Of a DNA stretch of 64,000 nt, positions 49,046-62,470 are shown one piece after another. Made by a program: the position numbers and the translations under genes. Source of the DNA: Margaritifera margaritifera (taxonomy: Eukaryota > Mollusca > Bivalvia > Unionida > Margaritiferidae); assembly GCA_029931535.1 (NCBI GenBank), contig JAQPZY010001548.1, positions 2,420,001-2,484,000 on the forward strand, given 5' to 3'. Numbering within the stretch: the stretch's first letter is position 1; every line of letters begins with the position of its first letter. The notes beneath the pieces were generated by a model. It was not told the origin of the DNA. It did not search any database and saw only the letters and a list, made by a program, of their open reading frames with translations.

Positions 49046-51313
49046 TTTAAAGCAAAGGAAAAGTATGAGCACAATATTCAAATCACAAAGACAATGAGAA
49101 TTTAACCAATATCATTTTGATGATAAAATATTAAAGCACAAGAATTTCATCATTACCACGTAGATAATAAAACATCTTGTGTTTAGAAGTAATCGAGATT
49201 TGAATGGTTTGTGTGAATATGAATTTACTCAATTTGTACTCCCATTTTAATGTTTACAAATAATTTAAACTTCATTTCAATTTAATCTTCATTCAATCTG
49301 GACTGCCACTGTCACCTTAGTCTTAATGATATTGGTCAATATAAAGTCAGTGGAACGTAGCCTGTGGTAATTTTGTCCTCTAAATGTGTCGTTCATATGT
49401 CAAAGTGCTCGTAACCCAAATTTGGGTACACAATGTGTTGTAAGTCATGACTGTATAACTTATTCTCATTTCTGCACATTTGGGCATTATCAACATAAAC
49501 TTCATTCAAAAAAGGTGAAAGATAAATATTATCCTTGTGAGATTACCAAATTTAAGACACTGAAATTGATCAAAGTGCACTTAATATATTAAACAAATTT
49601 ATGACGAATGTTGCTGAAATAGTATATTTTACTTTTTCTTATAACCCTAAGCATTTCTTTTAACCAACAAGCAATGCTTGGCTGTTAAAAGTACAAAAAA
49701 GAAATATAAAAAATAAGACAGTCTTCCACCTTCTGAATGAGCCATTCTTCTGTTTTGTTCGCCTAAAAAAAAATGAATAATGGCACAAGACATCAAGACA
49801 GAATCGAGAATATAACATAGGTGTCAGTTAGCCCTAACTCTATCCTAATCCTATGGTATGCAGAAACTAGAATTAACATACTAGGGGGATTGGAAACTCT
49901 ACTAAGCTCCCAAATATCACTCATCCTCTATCTACTGACATGCAAAAGAGGTTGCCAGTGCTCTGTTTAACCCCCAATATCAAAGGAACAGCAGCAGTGA
50001 TTGTGTCGAAAAGGCTATAAACCCCAGCTGTGCTTATTTACCAGTAGGTTAGACATTGTAGTTCGACGCAACAGTGTTAAACTCAAACACAAATGTTTAT
50101 TTTTATAATTTCTATTTAAGATTTAAATCTAAAATTTAACTCAGATTTATACCTAAAGAAAAAACAATTTTTCCCCTCCAATTGTATGTATCTTTTTATA
50201 ATTGTGATTGATAGAAACAGAAAATATTCAGGGAAAAGATGTGAAATGTGATTTCTGATTAAAAAGTTTCAAAATGGAAAAATAGAGTTCATTTTGCTTA
50301 AAAAAATAGTAGCAGTACATTCTTCAATGTGTGTGGAGTCTATAAAGCCTACATGAAAAATAGCTTTGTTTCTGGTTTCCCAACTGACCCTAATCATTGC
50401 ATGCTGACCCTATAAATTTGTCCAACCATACGAAAAAGAATTAAAATTTTTAAAAAAGTTACATTCTGAATTTTCTGAATGTTGTGACCAGTCGTTTTTT
50501 CATTTTGTTTGTAGGTAACAGTATTAGTCATCAAGCTCATTAAGACACTATCTCTCATGGTATATTTAAGTGCCTACTGAACATACATTAGAAAGCACGA
50601 TTCAATAATTGCTACCTTTGCACACTGGTCACTAAGTGTGGTAAGCTTCAAATTTAGATCAAGTTATATCAGTTGCTTGCTTCCTTGCTTGGTTTTTAAT
50701 GGCACTATAAACATACTACTGAAAATATTATGCCATAGAAATTTCAGCTAAGTGCCATTCCCAAGGACACACAGAAGCAGCTGACCTGGGCTGGTATCCG
50801 ACCAGTGACCCACTGAGCTACCATGACTTCCGCAAGTTATATCAAAGGCACATTATTTATGTAATTATATAGACAGTGCATATCTAACTATCGTATGACA
50901 TCATATTGTTGAATATACTGACAAAGTATTTTCTCAAAGGAATAAAATCAGGTCATGTAACGACGGTTCACTTTCAGTAAATGGATGAAAAAATTATTTA
51001 CAAAATAATCTTCTGATGACTGACAAACCCAATTTTGTTACCATGAACTGGAAACACATATTATTTTTTTTTTGCCTAACTTTTATTATTATACTGCCAA
51101 TACAACAGTAACAAAGTGTTTTATAGAAAATCATAGTATTGATCAACAGCAAATTTTTAAAAAGTTCAAATTCTACATAACTTTTATTTTAAATATGTTG
51201 CTTAGAAGATTAAAGTAAATTACAATAATGCATTATTTGCATTAGTGTAATTGCGAATAAAATTTTGTTTTTCTTATCTCAGTCAATTACTGAATAGTGA
51301 AACAGTGTCTCTT
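49046..51313. other. Upstream flank of VPS28, no gene seen
   Basis: The VPS28 promoter and any non-coding first exon should lie here or beyond, but nothing distinguishes them. A CT-tract/AG followed by an open stretch on the minus strand near 49715-49765 could be an exon but has no good donor. Confidence 0.4.
50780..50832 (-). mobile_element. tRNA-derived SINE head
   Basis: On the minus strand ATGGTAGCTCAGTGGGTCAC (A-box-like) is followed by GGTCGGATACCAGCCC (B-box-like). The spacing between boxes is shorter than in a tRNA, so it is a diverged or deleted SINE. Confidence 0.5.
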
Positions 51314-51579
51314 TATCTCAAGTGGTGTTACGAAACACCCAAATCCATAAAATCTACCCAAATCCGCCCAAATCAAACCAAATATACTAAATCTTATTGA
51401 GTCTACCGTCTTGTCTCTAAATTCTAAACACATTCCTCACCCCCACGATTTTTTTTTTTATTAAAAGTCAACGTTCCTGTGTTTGGTTGATATATAAATA
51501 CAAATGTAATTTACGAGTTGTATATCTTTAGACTTTAATCTTCACGCCATTAATAAATAAACAGACAAAAACAGCAGTC

Positions 51580-52734
51580 CAATGTGAGACCCTTTTTAAA
51601 ATTCAGTTCAAACCAGTATGTGACAGAGAGGTTGTTTCACCACCCGTCAGAGTGGATGCTGTTGCAAAGGAACTGATGATTAAATATTTTGATGAAGTCA
51701 GTGGTGACCCTATAATCACAACAGGTAACGGCGACTGCTTATTCAATGCAGTGTCCCTTCTACTCTATGGAGACGAAAGCAAATCAGTATAGTTACACTA
51801 TCATACCTGCCTTCGTATGGTACGCACTGCAACACATTACATGAATCATCCCCATCAGAAACGCATACAATGTTTATCACCATCTTTTGACTGTGCTAAA
51901 ATTGGTGGTTTTTCATTGGCATGGAGAATTTTGGCTCTTTGTGACATTATCCAGCGTCCGGTGCAGATATTTTACCCTTCGGTCAATGGCGTGAACGACT
52001 TGGCACACGCATCTTTGAACACAACTTTCGAACCTTCTGTAGACGTGCGAGTAAGACATTCAACAATCAGCATTCTCTGGTATGCACAAGGGCAACTCCC
52101 AAAGCAAGGATCTTGGTATGCTGTAAACCACTTTGTCCTTGTAGTCAATGTGAAATCTAAGTCGAAGAGCCCTTTGACATATAATAATGATGATATGGAA
52201 CAGACATGTTCTTTGGTATCTGGCGAATCGATTACCAAAAATAAGTACGAGTCTCTGCCATTGGATGACGAATATTTGGGGTCTATTGACCATGGATGTG
52301 AAGAATCTGACAAAGGTGAGGTAGATAATTTAACAATTCCTGATTCGCTGAATTGCAGTGTGAGTTTTGATGAAGTGACTGACATTTTACATACCGATGA
52401 GTCTGAAGACAACAGTTACATTATGGAACCAGTAATCACACATAAATGCGGAGAATCGCTAGATGCTCGTGCCGTTTCAGACGTGTCAGATGTAAATACT
52501 CCCCATAAATCACCTCCATTTCCACCAATGATGTCAGCTAGCAGCCCTGGAAACTTCATGACCAACGATGAATTACTTAAGGTTATCATGTATACTGTAA
52601 GAGGAGAAAAAAGCATCCCACAAGGAATAAAAAGCAATGTATACATAATCATTGAAGCATCTGATGACGATAATGGTGCCAAAAATTTCCCAGATGACTG
52701 GTGTTTGGGATTGGAGAACTGCTACGACAGTTAA
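51580..52734 (+). pseudogene. OTU-like cysteine protease frame with an in-frame stop
   Basis: The frame reads VRVDAVAKELMIKYFDEVSG, then GNGDCLFNAVSLLLYGDES with the OTU catalytic-Cys motif (Cys codon at 51736-51738). It hits TAG at 51790-51792 and then continues in the same frame from 51793 through WYAVNHFVLVV (a likely catalytic His) to a long acidic tail. OTU domains remove ubiquitin-like modifiers. Similar domains accompany some transposons and vertnin-like proteins. The stop suggests a dead copy. Confidence 0.65.
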
Positions 52735-53648
52735 TCAAACTTTTGTTGTCGCTGATTCTGTTGACAAATTACGTAGCGTGTATATGAAAAACGGACAGTA
52801 CTGTGTCAAGAAAATGGTCAATAGAGCGATTACATATGAACCACTATTGCCGCAGCCATCGAGTGTTTTAACACTTCATAGATATTATACTAAATTGATG
52901 GCAGAAAAATAATTCAAAAAACGAGTAACAACAATTGCTGGATTGTCAAATTCCTTTCCTGTAGAAAAGAAAATGCTGGCCATTGTGGAATACTGCGGCA
53001 AAATACCAGTAATCTTATAACAACAAGTAAATTCCAAGAAACTGGAGCCATATATAGGACAGACCCGAAAATTCTTCAGAGAGCAGCTGAAATGGCAAAG
53101 GAAGAGAAAGTCCACAATGTTCTGACAAAATTTATGAAGGCAACAGTTTCACAGCTCCAAAATCTACTAAACAAATAAATAATAAGAAATTCAGAGATCA
53201 GAAAAGAAAACGTGAAGAAAATATCAATTCCAGAATAAATATAGCTGATGATGTGGTAAGTGTTTTAAGTGAGCTTCACATTAATCCAATTATCCAAGAA
53301 GTAATTCTAACAAAACACAAGAAACCTGTTGTCATTGTTTATAGCAATCAACAGATGGATGATATGATCAGAAACTGTGAAGGAAATGACGGGAGTGTTC
53401 TAGGCGTTGATAGAACTTTCAACTTGGGATGTTTCTATGTCACAATCTTTTCCCACAAAAACCTATGCATGATAAGCAATAGAACCAATGATTTTCCGGT
53501 TATGTTTGGCCCATGTATGAAACATTTTGATGCCGAAGAACAAACTTACGGGAAATTTTGCTTGCACGTTAGCGATAAATTCGGACACAAAGCTCGATTA
53601 ACGATAGGAGGTGATGAAGAAAAGAGCATGATGAACGCAGACCATTAA
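52690..53648 (+). pseudogene. MULE-type transposase fragment, frameshifted
   Basis: Frame changes near 52700 and between 52910 and 53030 break the reading. Recognisable segments are TDPKILQRAAEMAKEEKVHN (about 53062-53121), then from 53253 VLGVDRTFNLGCFYVTIF, PVMFGPCMKHFD, YGKFCLHVSDKF and LTIGGDEEKSM. These resemble the first half of a MULE DDE domain. The frame stops at 53646-53648, so the last catalytic Glu region is missing. Confidence 0.6.
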
Positions 53649-54082
53649 AGTTTATTAATACTGAACATGAGAAAAACTTTCATGTCAATATGTTGTCGAT
53701 TTAGTTGGATTTGGTGTGGATTTGGGTGTTTCGTAACACCCTATCTCAAGTGCTAAGGCCACCATTTGCATATCAAAAGGTAATCCCTTCAGAGATTGAC
53801 ACATCATTATATTTCATTGGATTTTATTGTTGACCCTCATGGAAGATATAACAATAATCTCGTAAAAAAATTATATAAAAAAATCGTTCGACGAGGTGAA
53901 CAATAAAAATCCAATAAATCAAAAGGGGTCGAATGATGGGTTAGATAAGGAGTTTCCCATGTTCGCCCCAGACAGAGAGTATGCTGCATATCAACGTCTA
54001 CCGTGTATGTGAATCATTTACACTAAATTATCAGTATATTTACATTAAATTCTGCTCTATGTTAACTGACTGTAACACTGCT

Positions 54083-54084
<2 letters not shown>

Positions 54085-54157
<73 letters not shown>
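54085..54157. repeat. (AG)36 microsatellite
   Basis: About 73 bp of uninterrupted AG dinucleotides. Confidence 0.95.
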
Positions 54158-54160
<3 letters not shown>

Positions 54161-54919
54161 GTGGCAAGACCTTGATTAGATCCAGGCTGAACTTGAGCGA
54201 ACATTTTCCAGTATTTGTACTCTTACTTTCTTACACTTTAAGACTTCTATTACATCTAATTATTAATGGGACTAAAGGACACTGATATGAATAATGTCAG
54301 ATGTGTTACGATACGAGGATAGCTATCAATAGTGGTGTCTCACTCATTAACTTCCGGGATCTTAAGTAGTCTAATCCTAAGACCTCAATTTAGCAGTAGG
54401 TGAAAACGCAGTTCCGGAAATGTCCGAAATGTCCGGATGGTTAAAGAAGAAGAAAAATTTCTATAAGAAAAAGACAGTCAAGTTTCTTCAATTCAGTATT
54501 TACAAAATCAAAAGAATAAAGGAAAGAAAATATAAAATACAAACAAACAAATGACTGTCACCCATCCAGTAAAATGATCAAGTTCAAGCAATCTTTATTT
54601 ATAGTCGGCTCTTGCTTACAACATATAAAACAACCTCTGTTCATTTATTTTACTACCGACCATTAAAAAACAATAATTTAGGTAATATTAATGACTATTC
54701 AGACACAATCAACATGTCAAACATATTTGTAAGCAATCAAGACAGTAGTACATATATTAACATATAATTCCACAAGACTTAACAAAGTACATATATGCAT
54801 ACGTAGATACCCATTTTATTTACATATATACATGCATACATCCCTCCCTCCCTACCTACACACTATCATACATACATTCATACACTCACTCATTTAAATA
54901 CCAAAATACACACATATAC

Positions 54920-55034
54920 ACATACATACATACATACATACATACATACATACATACATACATACATACATACATACATACATACATACATACATACATA
55001 CATACATACATACATACATACATACATACATACA
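54920..55034. repeat. (ATAC)n microsatellite
   Basis: About 28 copies of the tetranucleotide with no interruptions visible. Confidence 0.95.
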
Positions 55035-55103
55035 AAAAGGAAGAAGATATGTGGCACCCAAGAAGAAGAAGAACATATTAACAAAGCTGAGCAAGTAAAT
55101 TGT

Positions 55104-55493
55104 ATGTGTCAAGTCAATGTATCTTTGACAGGTGACCCTATGCCTATACCAGTACATGTATCTACCACTGCCATTGATATTTCACCAGTACAAATGTTTG
55201 CTTTAAATTCTAGAACCAACCAAGACAACAGGTCCCCCAATAAAGGTAAGCAAAACATAACTCTACTTATTGGTTCGTCTATTGTTAAAGGACTTAAACT
55301 AAGAATGCTTCTAAATATTGACGTGAAAAGACTTCGCGGTACAAAAATAAATACAATCACCTCCAAAATTATGCAGATGGAATTATCTCCATACAAATCA
55401 TTATTATTCAATTATTTTTCAAGTAGAAGCAAACGATATCAGTCAAGTCGGAACAAAAACGACGAGGGTCTACTGTATGCCATACGGTCTTAA
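55104..55493 (+). pseudogene. LINE ORF1-like fragment with SGNH-type motif
   Basis: The frame contains KQNITLLIGSSIVKGLKLRM followed by VKRLRGTKINTITSKI and LSPYKSLLF. This resembles the N-terminal blocks of SGNH/GDSL-type esterase domains found in ORF1 of some CR1-like LINEs. The frame becomes unrelated after about 55410, so it is truncated. Confidence 0.45.
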
Positions 55494-56559
55494 ATTCAAT
55501 CTGAGTGAAGTGTTGTTGTTTCGGGTATATCCTCTCTAAGTGATGTAAACGTACAAACAGTGAACAATATTTTGATAGGGCTCTGAAAATTTCAGTCTGT
55601 ATTATGTACCTCAGTACTACTCTTATCTCATAAAGGACACAATTAAAGTGGACCCACAGATATAGTCAAGATAAAATCCACCTGAGCGTAAAATGAGCGG
55701 CCCAACTACTTTACAACAGGAACAGATTTCCAGGTTCTTCAACAAAACAAAAAGACTTATGGGTACTACCAGTATTGTAGTGAGACATTATTAATGGGTG
55801 TCGCCGTGGTAAGATAATCTAGCGCCATATATAGGGACAATACGGGCACAAAGTTGATGTCCCTTGGAGACATTGCCATCTGTTTATTACATATGTCAAA
55901 GAGGAGAGTGACACTTCTATTTTGTATATACTGGACAAAAATAGTAAATTGAACATCAATCAAATTACATATGAAATAATCCCTAATGTAAACAAATATT
56001 ACGTACTGCAAAAACTGTGTGAAGTATGTTATAGTTTAAAATATTGTAACGCGCACAGGGGTTCCTCTACCGAGCGAATCAAACACCTGCGTCAGGTTGG
56101 GCTGGAAGTCCCTTGTATGTAGATGCTGCTTTAGATTTATGGTGCAAACGTTTTTCCCGCCCATCAGGCAACCATGCTTCTTGCAAAACCCATAAGTTTT
56201 TTTTCCCACCCATTAGGCAATCATGCTTCTTGCAAAACCAAGCATGTTAAACACGAACTTCAGCCTAATTAGAGATAAAAAGAAGCAAGGCATAAAAGAG
56301 GTCAGTTTTATAGAATTAAGGACTGGGAAAACTAAAATAAACACCAAAAAAACAAATAAACAAAAAACACTAAACAACCAAAGCAAAAATTAAATGGCAA
56401 AACATGTCTCGCAGTCTAATACATAAAGATAAGACAATTTATTATAATCAAGCTACTGAGAGCGCGACCAATACAAGCACTTTATTATAATATCTAAAAG
56501 AATTTAGTCCCTCCCTTAAAAAAAAATTGTGAGTACCCAACTAAACTAGAACGGTGGAG
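55494..56559. other. Unassigned stretch between LINE fragments
   Basis: I see no recognisable coding sequence here. Two copies of CCCATYAGGCAAYCATGCTT with TTGCAAAACC lie about 55 bp apart (56160-56245). Confidence 0.4.
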
Positions 56560-57180
56560 ACCCAACTCAAGTGTACATGAAGTAGCAGATATTTTCAACC
56601 ATTCCTTTACAAACGTAACAAATAATTATGTCAGGGAGAACGCTGAGACCATGTATCATGAGAACCTGCTTCATTATATAAATGCTAAGATTTCAAACAG
56701 ATCCTTCCTTTGAGTTAATGTAAGTAAATATGACATATATTTTACCCCTACATCTTAGAACATGTATTGATGAAATGGTCCTGAAGCCCTAAATTTACCT
56801 GTGATATCGCGATCTATAACTTACCTTATTAACAAGATTACCCATTCCGGTATTTCTCCAGATAAATTGAAACAAGGAAAAGTAACTCGAATACACACAA
56901 AGAGCTCTAGGTTGGACCCAGGAAACTACACTACAATTTCTATTCTCGCTACATTATTTAAAATCTTTGAGAAATTGATTGTCAAGTAAGTGTGAGATTA
57001 TTTAAATACATTCGTTCGCAAAGAACAATCAGGTTTTCGCAATTCTCGTTATTTCCAAACAGCTTTAACAAAATTCACAGACTGTTGAATGCAGGAAATT
57101 GACAAGGGAAATCTAGCAGGTGTATTATTTCTAGACTCCAGGAAGGCTTTTGATTTAGTCTACCATGTTGTTTAATTATT
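56560..57180 (+). pseudogene. LINE reverse transcriptase fragment
   Basis: Reading across frames, HEVADIFNHSFTNVTNNYVR is followed by ITYLINKITHSGISPDKLKQ, then DPGNYTTISILATLFKIFEK (RT blocks 1-2), then LDSRKAFDLVYHV (RT motif A). At least two frameshifts and stops separate the blocks, and it ends before the catalytic FADD-type box. CR1-like or a related LINE. Confidence 0.6.
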
Positions 57181-57232
57181 TAAGTTAAATCCAGTTAGAA
57201 AGAATAGACAAGATACAAAATGAACTAGCTCG

Positions 57233-57415
<183 letters not shown>

Positions 57416-57671
57416 GTTTAAAACAAGGCAGGAAAAAAGTGTGACGGATTTGAACTGCTGCATAACGCTATGTGTATGCACTAATCGGAGCGGAAAGTAC
57501 GACCGAAGAGCGTTGAAAAAGATCTACTGTAAAAATGTGATCTCCCTTGTGGATTGTAAGTGGTTCAGTTCCGACCTAACTAACTCCAGGGGCAGAATAT
57601 ATTAACCGTGAGGTTGGCATTTATCAAACATTTATGATAAAAGCCAAATGTTCGAAAGTGAAATAAACATA

Positions 57672-58242
<571 letters not shown>

Positions 58243-58243
58243 A

Positions 58244-58277
<34 letters not shown>
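58243..58277. repeat. (AAT)n microsatellite
   Basis: About eleven AAT trinucleotides. Confidence 0.9.
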
Positions 58278-58281
<4 letters not shown>

Positions 58282-58439
58282 CAATAATAATGATACAATT
58301 AAAGAGTTACGGAATATTTATTTGGGTAAATATTATCGCAAAAATTGCGAACGCCTGATAAACTGATGCCTGGCTATAGTTTTAATAAGATTGCACTAGG
58401 AAGGTTAGACTTTTTCATGTAAGTCGAACTCCCCATGAG

Positions 58440-59010
58440 TTTTCAATTGAAGTATCCAGTATAGTTCCTTACGTGTGCGTTCTGTAGGTTAGAATCAATC
58501 GGTAGCATCTCGAGGGACTCGACTGAATGCCCAGTCGAGTTGTAGTGGTTGGCTATTTTCGCGTTGGTTTTGCTGCTAATGTGGCTCTTGCGGTTATTGG
58601 TTCGTTTTCTGAAATCAACGGTTTCGCCAAGATATTGAGTGCCACAGATCTTGCATGTTAGAAGATAGAATACATTTTTAGTTCGACATCCTAAATTCTG
58701 ATTGATAGTGTAGTAACTCCTGTCGTCGAACTTCTGAACGATTTGGTCTCTGGCATATGTTTGCAAATTAGGCAAGACTTGTCTTTGCAGCAATATGTGC
58801 CTGAATCTGTGGTCTTGTTTGAAGTTACCTTGGTACGTACCAGATGGTCCTTCAGATTTTTAGGTCTACTGTACGCAATCATAGGAAATTATTGAAATAT
58901 GCCCTTCATATGTTCGGAGGATTCAATCTGGTTCCAGTGCTTCCGAATTATCTGTTGTAGTTTTGGGGCGTCGGGGTGGAAAGTAACCACAAAGGGGACA
59001 CGTTGGTTGG
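58440..59010 (-). pseudogene. Penelope-like element C-terminal fragment (GIY-YIG)
   Basis: On the minus strand the sequence reads VPFVVTFHPDAPKLQQIIRK (near 59000), AYSRPKNLKDHLVRTKV, and after a frameshift near 58750-58790 NVFYLLTCKICGTQYLGETV, RKSHISSKTNAKIANHYNST and GHSVESLEMLPI. The order RRPPNL-like linker followed by a GIY-YIG endonuclease with a CxxC is that of the C-terminus of Penelope-like retroelements. RT itself is not visible. A stop near 58888 and the frameshift make it a relic. Confidence 0.7.
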
Positions 59011-61150
59011 TTTTCTTGGTTTAATATTTCATATATTTATATATACTTTAGATAAATAAATCAAAATGAAAATCTCTGTACTTGATGAGCCAATACCAAT
59101 CCAAGTGAGAAAAAGTTGTATCAACGTATTCAGCCTAGAAAAGAATTACGACCTATGAATAAGCAACATTTAAACAAAATTATCACTAAAAGACTTACAG
59201 ATTCATTTAAGAGTATATATTTCACATAGGTAACAGTCAAAATATCTATGAAGTTTTCATTGACATTGAATCATATTTGCAGACATTCATCGTTCAAAAG
59301 TTTTAAAAAAATCTACCTATTGGCTCTTTCAAAGCTCAGTTAGACTTAACTATCTGACTTAGGAAGCAAAACCCACCCTGGAGGTAAGCATATACAATAC
59401 TTACAACATGACTAGATTTCTAAACATACTGAATAAAGGTGACATTGCAAATGTCAGTTAACAATTATTTGGCATTCTACATACAAAATGTTGACATAAA
59501 AATAAGCAGAAGTACAAAATGGATGTTTCACTGGATTGAATATTTAACAATGCACATATGTATCAACCGCATATCGGGAGGTTATGTACATTTGCCTGAA
59601 TGAATTAAGAACAAAAAACATTTGCATAAACGTAGAGAAAAAAGACGGTAGGTGTTTCTTTTATGCCCTGTAATCTCTGTTAAGTACACCATCAAAATAA
59701 ATAGATAGATGATCAAAATACAATTTAGACAGATGCATTCATTGGTTTAAACCATATCCTGTAAAACTTGAGGATATCATTTTTTTTATTTTTTAAATTT
59801 GATATGTCCGTAATTGTGAATAAAATGTTGGAGGGGATGGGAGTTGAAGCAGCATATGTCAATCTGAGAGCCCCCCCCCCCCATTCATGTTAGAATAATT
59901 CAAATAGAGCGAAGCATACATGGTGACATGTTAATTATATTTCAATATAGTTCTCTTAATGACCACAAATATAGAAGGTACCATTACGTTTAAATAAAAT
60001 ATTGTTCAAAATTTGTATCAACACAGATAAACAGACATGAGAAGAGAAAATAAAACAAAGTTTGAAGTTTTTGAGCGCACCAGAAAAATTATCACAGCAC
60101 AAGGGACTATATTACAACATAGATTATTCGAAAGTTGTAATCCATAACCTGGGTTTTGCTGTACAATTGAAGAACTATAAACATCAGTAAAACCTCCGTA
60201 TGTTATTTATTGTGACTTTGAAAATATCATCGTGTCAGATTCATCGTGTAAAAGTGAAACGAACACACGGAGGAATAGCTGTGCTAAAGACAGATGTGGA
60301 AGCGTGCCATTGGCAACGTGTACCTTTTCTGCAATGCCAATAACATGCTTTACCGAAGTCGACGCAGAACACAAACTATTATCGTGTCAGAGGCAACGTG
60401 GGTATAGGCACGAGCACGTGCATAGAGTTTACGGCACAATCCTGGACAATTAAAACAGCAAAACACATTCCATCGGGGTTTTGTTTATACCTCAAATGAA
60501 CCTACAAGAGATAAAAGCTAATATTTTACAGAAAAACTTATTGTGTTAAAGTATTTTGCTCTGGGTTGAGTAAAATTGCAAAACTAGTGTACGACGAATT
60601 AAGACCGAGAAATGCAAAATCTATGGTGCTCAAAAAGGAAGCCAAAGAATATTTGAATTCAACAAATGTATGTTACATATGATAGACAATATTTTATTGA
60701 TGGAATTTCAGTCCTTTTACAGACTTGACTTTGGAAAACTCATTACTGAAATTTGCACCGGATTCTTTGGTGCGGAATTGAAAACACACGTCTGAAACAC
60801 ATGTAAATAAAGAAAAGACCGCGGGACATATGGTTTCTCCACACACAAGCTTGTATCAAGGATGGGTCTATACCGATGAATATATGTTTGATCATGAGCA
60901 TCCAGAAATTTAAAGCTATTACATTTTTAGTATCATGGTATTTCCATAGGTTTACTATGGGAGCTGAATTAGTACCGTGAGTTCATAGGATATGGTTATT
61001 TCACAAGCATTCTAATTAGCTTTATTTACCACTGCATTGTTATCATCTACTTTCATCTTCATATCAAATGCAACGAAGACACTGCTTGTCAAATGAATAT
61101 ATTTGGGCTTATCTTTAAAATTGCAATCTGTAAATGTTTATTCACATTCA

Positions 61151-61181
<31 letters not shown>

Positions 61182-61555
61182 GGACATAACATCTAAATTA
61201 CACCATTCCTACAGTGAATATGCCGAACTTCCACCTTTTTACACGTGCTACGGATATGTGTGTTCCTTACAAGGTGTTTGTAGTCTTTTTAAGGCTTGAA
61301 TATGTTTAAAATTACTTAAGATCAACATTACAACTGGCTTATTTATAAACGCTGCGAAGAACATCTGTTTTTAATATTATTGGATATCTTCTGGTGACCT
61401 TACCTACACTGCAAATGCAATGTTTACAGCAAAACATGACATTTGAGCGAAACCTTTACACAACGAAATAGAACGTCAACTTGATGAGAGTATCGGGTTA
61501 TTATATATTTAAGTGTACTTTATTTCTCAGTGTGACTATGTAACTCTCTATTCGG
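59011..61555. other. Unassigned AT-rich stretch
   Basis: I see no gene here. It contains a C run near 59872-59882 and a TA microsatellite at 61151-61178. A frame of 73 codons at 60232-60453 is Cys/Arg-rich and unassigned. Confidence 0.4.
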
Positions 61556-61640
61556 GAGCCGTGCTAGTTCAATTGGTTGAGCGTAGTATTCGTAACTGAG
61601 AATTGCTGCTTCAATATCCACCCAGGCCAAACGTGCTGAT
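61556..61640 (+). mobile_element. tRNA-derived SINE head
   Basis: CGTGCTAGTTCAATTGGTTG (A-box-like) is followed after about 35 bases by GCTTCAATATCCACCC (diverged B box). The cloverleaf is imperfect, so it is a SINE rather than a tRNA gene. Confidence 0.5.
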
Positions 61641-62386
61641 AGAAAAAAAAAGCAACCAACTGTTCACTGAAAGTTATAAAAGAACCTAATACGGCGTAAT
61701 TCTATTTTTGTTTTATGATAAATCAATGGTCATGTTATATCACTCAACAACATTTTTTTAAAAGTTAATCAAAACCTTTCTTTACAGATGACAGCATGAA
61801 GATGAAATTAAACACATTTTTAAATTCATTCATTTCTGACCGTCTATTGTTGACTGAAAAAGATTCAGAAAAACAATTAAGTGGAGGATTCGATTAAAGC
61901 TGTGTAGGGAAAAAGGGTCGCAATTGCATAATGCATAGAAATTTCGACTCTTTCTGCTGATAAAGACTTTTCAAGTATTTGTGAGGTTCAATAAGCCGAA
62001 TTTAATTTAACGGCCAACGCTTCCAAATAATCTACAATACGATTTATTTTACTAACTTAAAAAATTCTTTTTCAATCAGATAAAACAAGAAGCCTATGAA
62101 AATTTAGCTACTAAAAACGACAAAATAACTCAAAAATCCTGTATGGGCATAGTATGGGCATTTACTGTTTCATCTAATTCTTTGATTTCAAAGCTGGGAA
62201 GTTAAAGCCACTATCCATGAGGGAAACGGAAATTTAAGCCAATTATGTTGTCCACAATAGCTTTTTTGCACTTGAAGTGACACACATCAAAAAATTTATA
62301 CTTTTCGATACATCCTTTCTTAGTAGAGGAAATACATTTCTTATCATCAAGTAGCATTACATGGCTTAAAAGGGTCAGCGAATCAG

Positions 62387-62390
<4 letters not shown>
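61641..62390. other. Unassigned stretch
   Basis: I see no gene or identified repeat here. Confidence 0.4.

Positions 62391-62455
<65 letters not shown>
62391..62455. repeat. (TA)n microsatellite
   Basis: About 32 TA dinucleotides. Confidence 0.95.
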
Positions 62456-62458
<3 letters not shown>

Positions 62459-62470
62459 TTTGATTATTAT

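Larger units (their letters stand above)
51324..53740 (+). mobile_element. Degenerate Mutator-like (MULE) transposon with an OTU frame
   Basis: Perfect 23-bp terminal inverted repeats lie at 51324-51346 and 53718-53740 (starting GGTGTTACGAAACACC, itself a palindrome). TATCTCAAGT at 51314-51323 and 53742-53751 is a 10-bp target duplication with one extra C on the right. The length of 9-11 bp is typical of Mutator-like elements. Inside are an OTU-like protease frame and the start of a MULE-type transposase, both broken. Confidence 0.8.
53752..55103. other. Non-coding stretch with microsatellites
   Basis: I see no gene here. It holds a pure AG run (54085-54157) and a long ATAC tetranucleotide array (54920-55034). 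Both give meaningless reading frames. Confidence 0.6.

Noticed and set aside
49715..49765. Possible minus-strand exon upstream of VPS28 after a long pyrimidine tract and AG
   Set aside because: No good donor site and no recognisable peptide. It could be part of a 5' UTR but is not supported.
51972..52682. Minus-strand frames of about 80-146 codons
   Set aside because: They are the shadow of the plus-strand OTU frame.
54890..55157. Cys-Met-Tyr-Val repeat frames
   Set aside because: They are translations of the ATAC tetranucleotide array.
61556..61640. Functional tRNA gene
   Set aside because: A and B boxes are present but the stems do not pair fully and the B box is diverged, so it is called a SINE.
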